This document shows, piece by piece, positions 46,439 to 51,099 of a stretch of DNA of 51,099 nt. The translations under genes were made by a program, and so were the position numbers. A model generated the notes under the pieces. It was not told the origin of the DNA. It searched no databases and saw nothing but the letters and a program-made list of their open reading frames with translations. How positions within the stretch are numbered: position 1 is the first letter of the stretch; every line of letters begins with the position of its first letter. The stretch spans positions 1 to 51,099 of the forward strand of contig NZ_SHLX01000052.1 in the NCBI RefSeq assembly GCF_004764705.1. Direction: 5' to 3'. Source of the DNA: Paenibacillus cymbidii. GTDB taxonomy: Bacteria; Bacillota; Bacilli; Paenibacillales; NBRC-103111.

Positions 46439-46478
46439 CACAAGCGAAGCTTTCCTGCATGAAAGCTTCGGCTTGTGG
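46439..46478 (-). other. Intercistronic hairpin between ctaC and ctaD
   Basis: CACAAGC-gAAGCTTTC and GAAAGCTTcgGCTTGTG give a 15-bp stem with a 6-nt loop. There is no T-run on the minus strand, so an mRNA processing or stabilising site is more likely than a terminator. Confidence 0.7.
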
Positions 46479-46492
46479 CCTTCGGTTCAAGA

Positions 46493-47503
46493 CTACTTGA
46501 GCGTGTTCAAATATTTGACAACGTCGTTCAGCTGCTGCTCGTTCAGGCCGCGCGCCGGCATAAGCGTGCCGGGCTTGACCGATTGCGGATCGTTGATCCA
46601 TTCCTTCAGCTTGGCGTCGTTATGCTCCAGAATGCCTGCGACCAGCTCCCTGCTCGCAAAACCTTTCAGGTTCGGGCCTGAGCCGACTCCGTCCGGCGTA
46701 ACGGCGTGGCAAGCGATGCAGTTCTGTTTGAACACTTGCTCGCCCGCTGCGACGTCGGCGGAAACCGCGGCGTAAGGCGTTGTCATCTTGGTCAGCCAAG
46801 CGGCGTATTCCGCTTCGGATACGGCCTTAACCTTGAAGTCCATGAGTGTATGGGAAGCGCCGCACAATTCAGCGCACTTGCCTTTGTATGTGCCCGGTTC
46901 GTCCGCTTTGAAGTAAAGCGTGTTGACGTTCTTGTCGCCCGGGTTCGTATCCTGTTTGCCGGCGAGCGTCGGAATCCAGAACGAGTGGTTGACATCCGCG
47001 GATGCAAGCTTGACGGATACGATCTTGCCGACAGGCACCACCAGATCTTGGGCGGTTTTGAACTTCTGGTCGGCATATTCGAACTCCCACCAGAATTGGT
47101 GACCCGTGACATTGATATGAATCGCGTCTTTGTCATCGGAGTAATCGGTTACGTGCTTGAACGTGTAGAACACGGTAGGTACTGCCAGAATGAGAAGCAG
47201 GATGATCGGGATTACCGTCCAAATAATTTCCAGCAAATGATTGCCTTCCACTTGCTTCGGTATGACGTTTTCCTGTCCTTTACGCCGGCGAAACTTGATC
47301 AGCACGTAAATATAAATGAAGAAAACGACCACCAGAACGAGAATCATGATCCCGAAGCTTAGCTTGATCAAGTCCAACTGTTCTTTCGCTACCGGTCCTT
47401 TCGGATTAAGCGTCGTGAGATAAGGGTCGCCGCACCCTGCCATCAGCCCAAGCAACGCCAACAGGGGCAAGAGACGTCCTATCAATTTCCATCTGCTGCT
47501 CAT
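46493..47503 (-). CDS. ctaC: Cytochrome c oxidase subunit II with fused cytochrome c (caa3 type)
   Basis: A 336-residue lipoprotein subunit. The lipobox is LMAGC (Cys24), with two helices at about 43-68 and 92-115. The CuA site is His173, Cys210, Glu212, Cys214, His218 and Met221. A C-terminal cytochrome c domain has CIACH at 262-266 and an axial ligand candidate Met315. It accepts electrons from cytochrome c and passes them through CuA to subunit I. The ATG at 47503 is chosen because the signal peptide begins there; a longer frame to 47596 has no leader character. It is the first gene of the cta unit. Confidence 0.96.
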   Translation of the reverse strand: MSSRWKLIGRLLPLLALLGLMAGCGDPYLTTLNPKGPVAKEQLDLIKLSFGIMILVLVVVFFIYIYVLIKFRRRKGQENVIPKQVEGNHLLEIIWTVIPIILLLILAVPTVFYTFKHVTDYSDDKDAIHINVTGHQFWWEFEYADQKFKTAQDLVVPVGKIVSVKLASADVNHSFWIPTLAGKQDTNPGDKNVNTLYFKADEPGTYKGKCAELCGASHTLMDFKVKAVSEAEYAAWLTKMTTPYAAVSADVAAGEQVFKQNCIACHAVTPDGVGSGPNLKGFASRELVAGILEHNDAKLKEWINDPQSVKPGTLMPARGLNEQQLNDVVKYLNTLK

Positions 47504-48047
47504 CGATTCATCAACCCCACTTGTCTGTTTTAGCCGCACCAGGGAAATGGTGACGCACGCTCGGCCGCTTCCACCCGGCACTCCGGCTTCCGGCAAATTT
47601 CCCCGGACAGCGAAACGAATCGCCGTTCGGCTTTACGAAACAATCGCCACGCAAGGGTAAAGCGGCTTGCTGTCGCATGAACGAGCGACCCCGCTTCACG
47701 AAAAAATATAAGACCGTAAAAATATAAGACCGTCATGAAAAAAACTGTTTGCCGGCCTTATATTTTAGCAATCTTTTCCGCGTCTTGACGTAATCCCTTT
47801 TTAACTATAAATTCGCCAATCCTGTTTGTCAATCTTCCCAGGAAAGTTCACAAATTGTTCTTAATCCTTGCCATTGCTGCGTTTTTCTCCTTCTTGGTTA
47901 TTTCCTAAATGTGCGTCCGTTATGCGTCATTCCCACCCGTACACGGGCATATTTTTGGCTGAAATATGAATGCTATACATGATTACTTTGTTTGGGCGGG
48001 GCGATGCCCGCGTAAATATAGGAGAAGACTTACGGGAGGCTGTTACG
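47504..48047. other. Divergent region between ctaC and the YhcN-type gene
   Basis: 544 bp without a gene. The ctaC side carries an exact 16-bp tandem repeat (47702-47733) and an inverted relative (about 47755-47767). The middle (about 47770-47940) is AT-richer than the rest of the window and presumably holds both promoters. No tRNA or other RNA gene is seen. Confidence 0.5.
47702..47733. repeat. Exact 16-bp tandem repeat upstream of ctaC
   Basis: AAAAATATAAGACCGT is present twice without a gap, and a near-inverted copy (GGCCTTATATTTTA) follows at about 47755-47767. On the ctaC strand each repeat offers a TATATT -10-like hexamer about 200 bp before the start. This could be a regulator site or duplicated promoter. 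Confidence 0.55.
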
Positions 48048-48737
48048 ATGAATCGGAACTCGATGCGGATATGGATGTTGTCGATGACCATGCTGCTTGC
48101 GCTGGGCGGGTGCATGGAAGTGGAGCGCTCGCGCAACCGTTCGGCCACCAACAGCGGCTTGCGCAAGGATACGTCGATGGAGGAAGGCCCGCGCATCTAC
48201 GGATCGCAGCAGCGCCAGGGGCCGATCGTTCATGCCAACACGAAGCTGGCTTACAGCGAGGACCTGTCCAAGGAAGTGTCCAAGCTGAACGGCGTTTCGC
48301 TGGCCAATGTGCTGGTTACCGACCATAACGCTTACGTTGCGGTGCTGATCGACAATACGAGCACCGGCACGCAAGGCTCGGGCGCGAAGAAGGAAACGAA
48401 CAATTCGGGCACGTCGCTCGGGCGGTACAATCCGCAAACGTTCGGGCAGTACGCCGACCCGAATATGCTGGCGACGGGCGTCAACAACGATTTGACCGTG
48501 GAAAATCACGAGGATCTCGCGCATGCGTTCAAGCAGCGGATCGCGATAAAAATTCGCCAGCTCGATCCTTCGCTGTTCGACGTTTATATTTCGGCGAACC
48601 GCGACTACGTCAACCGCACCCATATGTACGCGCAAGAAGCCCGGCTCGGCAAACCGCTCGCCCCCTACGTCGGCGAGTTCAACGACATGGCGAACCGCTA
48701 CTTCGGCGAGCCGGAGCAGCATGCCGCGCATCGGTGA
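48048..48737 (+). CDS. YhcN/YlaJ-family sporulation lipoprotein
   Basis: A 229-residue lipoprotein with signal peptide and lipobox LGGC (Cys about 23) and a C-terminal YhcN/YlaJ domain (about 70-215), with the pattern of a beta segment, NVLVTDHNAYVAV, and a helix ending in ISANRDYVNRT. Bacillus members are made in the forespore and found in the spore inner membrane. The ATG at 48048 has GGGAGG nine bases upstream. A longer frame from 47970 has no leader character. It supports an endospore-forming host. Confidence 0.9.
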   Translation: MNRNSMRIWMLSMTMLLALGGCMEVERSRNRSATNSGLRKDTSMEEGPRIYGSQQRQGPIVHANTKLAYSEDLSKEVSKLNGVSLANVLVTDHNAYVAVLIDNTSTGTQGSGAKKETNNSGTSLGRYNPQTFGQYADPNMLATGVNNDLTVENHEDLAHAFKQRIAIKIRQLDPSLFDVYISANRDYVNRTHMYAQEARLGKPLAPYVGEFNDMANRYFGEPEQHAAHR

Positions 48738-48912
48738 TGGCGCGGCGGGGGGCGCGGGGCAAGCTGCAGGCGGAGGCGTCGGGCCGGTGATGCGGACGCG
48801 GAGCAGAGTGGAGCGAAGGCAAGGTGCAGGGCGGAGGCGCAGACGCGGGGCGGAGTTAGGGGCGGTGGCGAGGCGGGAGCGGGGTGGCGCGGGGCGGAGT
48901 GGGCGAGCCCTG
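48738..48912. other. GC-rich low-complexity spacer
   Basis: Very G-rich sequence with imperfect repeats of GCGGAGGCG-type units. Open frames here are compositional artefacts. No gene is supported. Confidence 0.5.
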
Positions 48913-49160
48913 TAAGGCTGATTTCAGCCTTATTTGGTTCGCTACTCGCGGAATCGCTATTCTAAGGCTGATTTCAGCCTTATTTGGTTCGCTGCTCGCG
49001 AAATCGCCGCTCTAAGGCTGATTTCTGCCTTATTTGGTTCGCTACTCGCGGAATGGCCGCTCTAAGGCTGATTTCAGCCTTATTTGGTTCGCTACTCGCG
49101 GAATCGCTATTCTAAGGCTGATTTCAGCCTTATTTGGTTCGCTACTCGCGGAATCATTTC
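48913..49160. repeat. 50-bp tandem hairpin array, five units
   Basis: Units begin at 48913, 48963, 49013, 49063 and 49113, exactly 50 bp apart. Each contains AAGGCTGA-TT-TCAGCCTT, a perfect 8-bp stem (one mismatch in unit 3), then ATTTGGTTCGCT and CTCGCG. The whole unit is conserved, with no unique spacers, so it is not a CRISPR array. Confidence 0.9.
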
Positions 49161-49181
49161 TGCCCCGGCCATCTACGGCAA

Positions 49182-49309
49182 TTTAAGTCTGAATTTCCTG
49201 CTTATTTCCCCCGACCTGGGCACCGGCAGCGATTTAAGCCGGATTTTCCGGTTTATTTGCTCCGATCTCGGCACCGACGGCGATTTAAGCCGGGTTTTCC
49301 GGCTTATTT
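49182..49309. repeat. 51-bp hairpin array, three units, related to 20376-20556
   Basis: TTTAAGYCBG-N-CCGGYTTATTT hairpins at 49182, 49233 and 49284 have a 51-bp period. The hairpin core and period match the array 29 kb to the left. The first unit is the most diverged. Confidence 0.82.
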
Positions 49310-49399
49310 GCTTCGGCGGCTCATCAAGTCATTTTCGACAAATAGGGCAATTTTCACTGGCTGTTACGTGGCGGGAATGGAGAATGAACGTTTCGGAGT

Positions 49400-49660
49400 C
49401 GCAATGCTGCTATTAAGCGAGGTTCGGCGTGTGACGCTTAGGTGAGGCGGGAACGGTGTACGATGCTGCGATTGGAATTTGTGTTCGGCGAGCGACGCTT
49501 CTATGAGACGGGAGCCGGTGTGCGGTGCTGCGATTGGAATTTGTGTTCGGCGAGCGACGCTTCCATGGGACAGGAGTCGGTTTGCGGTGCTGCGTTTGAA
49601 ATTTGTGTTCAGCCAGCGACGCTCAGGTGGGGCGGGAGCGGTGTGCGATGCTTGGGGTTA
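49400..49660. repeat. 62-bp tandem repeat, about four units
   Basis: The ATTGGAATTTGTG core recurs at 49471, 49533 and 49595 (a 62-bp period), flanked by GCGACGCT and CGGTGTGCGGTGCTGC segments. A decayed further copy precedes it, from about 49400. No gene is supported; stops interrupt most frames. Confidence 0.8.
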
Positions 49661-49760
49661 TGGCAAGCCCGGTCCCCCGGTGTCCGGCAGTATCTATCCA
49701 TGGCCATTCGTGGTAGAATCGATCATACACTGCGATGCAAAAAGTGGAAGGGATTGAATC

Positions 49761-51099
49761 ATGGAGACGAATAAAGGTTTTGCCGGGCTGGGGATCAATC
49801 GGCCGTTGTCGGATACATTGCAAACGATGGGAGTTACGGTGCCTACTCCGGTGCAGCGGGAAGCGATCCCCGCGGCGCTCAAAGGCAACGACATTATTGC
49901 GCAAGCGCAGACGGGAACGGGGAAGACGCTTGCTTTTGCGCTTCCGATCGTGCAGCGGGTCGATCCGGGCCGAAACGCCGTTCAAGCGCTCATCATCACG
50001 CCGACGAGAGAACTCGCCATTCAGATTACCGCCGAGTTGAAGAAGCTGGCTCCGGTCGCCGGGGCGACCGTTCTTGCCGCATACGGCGGACAGGACGTCG
50101 AGCAGCAGCTGCATAAGCTGCAAGGTGCCGTCCATATTGTCGTCGGCACGCCGGGTCGATTGCTGGACCATTTGCGCAGAGAATCGCTGCATTTTGGCAA
50201 GCTGGAGACGCTTGTGCTGGATGAAGCCGATCAAATGCTGCACATGGGATTTCTGGCCGAAGTGGAGGAAATTATCGCACAAACGTCCTCGCGGCGCCAA
50301 ACGCTGCTCTTCTCCGCCACGATGCCGGGTCCGGTCCGATCGCTCGCGAGACGCTACATGCGCGAACCATTAATTGAAGAAATACGAATCGAACCGGAGC
50401 GCGTCACGCTGGACGAGATCGAACAAATCGTCATTACCGTATCGGATCGCGGCAAACAAACCGCATTAATGGAAGCGATTCGCGCGCACAACCCTTATTT
50501 GGCGATGATCTTCTGCCGGACGAAACGCCGGGCGGCGACGTTGAACGAAGCGCTGCAAACGAACGGATTCGCTTCGGAAGAGCTTCACGGCGATTTGTCG
50601 CAGGCGAAGCGCGAGCAAGTGATGAAGCGATTCCGCGATGCCAAGCTGCAGCTTCTCGTCGCTACCGACATGGCGGCTCGCGGCATTGACGTAGAAGGCG
50701 TCACGCATGTATACAACTATGATATCCCCCATGACGCGGAAAGCTACATACACCGGATCGGCCGTACCGGCCGCGCGGGCAAAACCGGCACCGCCGTTAC
50801 GTTCGCTTCGCCGCGCGATCGTTATCATCTGGATAAAATCGAACATGCGATCAAACGCGAGTTGACGGTGCAGCAAGCACGACGCAAAACCGCCAGCGAC
50901 AGCGGCGAACAGCAGGAGCGCCCGGCAGCGGCGAACAAACGCGGCACGAGTGGCTCCGGCGGGCGCAGACCCGCCGCGGCAGGCGGCGGCTTCGCTGGGC
51001 GCGGCACGCGCAACGCCGGAGGGCGCAGGCCCGCTGCCGCCGCCGACGGCGGCTTCGCCGAGCGCGCTCCGCGCGGTGCCGGCGGGCGCAGGCCCGCTG
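49761..51099 (+). CDS. DEAD-box RNA helicase, cut by the window end
   Basis: 446 codons are visible and the frame is open at the edge. Motifs in order: Q-motif (about 7-32), Walker A AQTGTGKT (49-56), PTRELA (81-86), TPGR (130-133), DEAD (154-157), SAT (185-187), then the helicase C half with TDMAARGID and HRIGRTGRAG. After about residue 380 comes a Gly/Arg/Pro/Ala-rich tail with repeated GGRRPAAA units, typical of RNA-binding tails in CshA/DbpA-like helicases. The ATG has GGAAGGGA upstream. It should unwind structured RNA, for example in ribosome assembly or mRNA decay. Confidence 0.95.
   Translation, partial: METNKGFAGLGINRPLSDTLQTMGVTVPTPVQREAIPAALKGNDIIAQAQTGTGKTLAFALPIVQRVDPGRNAVQALIITPTRELAIQITAELKKLAPVAGATVLAAYGGQDVEQQLHKLQGAVHIVVGTPGRLLDHLRRESLHFGKLETLVLDEADQMLHMGFLAEVEEIIAQTSSRRQTLLFSATMPGPVRSLARRYMREPLIEEIRIEPERVTLDEIEQIVITVSDRGKQTALMEAIRAHNPYLAMIFCRTKRRAATLNEALQTNGFASEELHGDLSQAKREQVMKRFRDAKLQLLVATDMAARGIDVEGVTHVYNYDIPHDAESYIHRIGRTGRAGKTGTAVTFASPRDRYHLDKIEHAIKRELTVQQARRKTASDSGEQQERPAAANKRGTSGSGGRRPAAAGGGFAGRGTRNAGGRRPAAAADGGFAERAPRGAGGRRPA

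Noticed and set aside
47940..48000. Sigma-G-type forespore promoter for the YhcN gene
   Set aside because: A GCATA-like -35 is present near 47946, but no acceptable -10 follows at 17-18 bp; not strong enough to list.
48913..49160. CRISPR array
   Set aside because: The units are conserved over the full 50 bp, including between stems, so there are no unique spacers, and no cas genes are near.

Overview
The window looks like chromosomal DNA from a high-GC, spore-forming, plant- or soil-associated Bacillota of the Paenibacillus/Cohnella type. This is inferred from three carbohydrate uptake modules of the LplB/YtcP/lipoprotein type, each next to a membrane-anchored AraC (YesN-like) regulator. A caa3 oxidase cluster with a lipoprotein subunit II, a YhcN/YlaJ spore lipoprotein, and frequent purine-rich ribosome binding sites with GTG or TTG starts point the same way. 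No 16S or other species marker is present, so the genus is a guess.

Layout. 1-618: no gene, one degenerate repeat. 619-2625: LysR regulator divergent from an EamA transporter. 2754-11370 (all minus): module 1, consisting of a sensor-AraC regulator, binding lipoprotein, two permeases, a double amidohydrolase and an M55 D-aminopeptidase. 11518-27413: module 2, two large secreted GH141-like beta-helix proteins that flank a binding protein and two permeases, with a divergent AraC regulator on the right. 28020-30198: NatAB-like ABC exporter. 30552-32135: Cache-GGDEF diguanylate cyclase. 32276-41507 (all minus): module 3, AraC regulator, binding protein, two permeases, a sialidase-fold protein, a YhcH/NanQ-like protein and a DHDPS/NAL-family aldolase, several joined by 4-base overlaps. 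42130-47503 (minus): ctaCDEF, ctaG and a DUF420 gene. 48048-48737: YhcN-type lipoprotein. 49761 to the window end: DEAD-box helicase, cut off by the edge.

How it fits together. Each transport module pairs an extracytoplasmic-sensing AraC regulator with a CUT1-type importer and with enzymes. Module 2 seems to cut a plant cell-wall glycan outside the cell, import the pieces, and control three transcription units through one shared leader element. Module 3 has a cytoplasmic sialidase-fold hydrolase and an aldolase, so its substrate probably contains a 2-keto-3-deoxy sugar acid (sialic acid, Kdo, Dha or similar). Module 1 points to import of a small compound hydrolysed by amidohydrolases and a D-aminopeptidase.

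Most unusual content. The intergenic regions carry hairpin repeats: a four-hairpin cassette of about 190 bp occurs at four 3' gene ends, and arrays with 51, 50, 62 and 93 bp periods occur elsewhere. Other points of interest are the secreted bactofilin-like C-terminal solenoid on both beta-helix proteins, a domain inserted into the CBM96-like domain of one of them, and the identical 13-bp leader motif upstream of three units of module 2.
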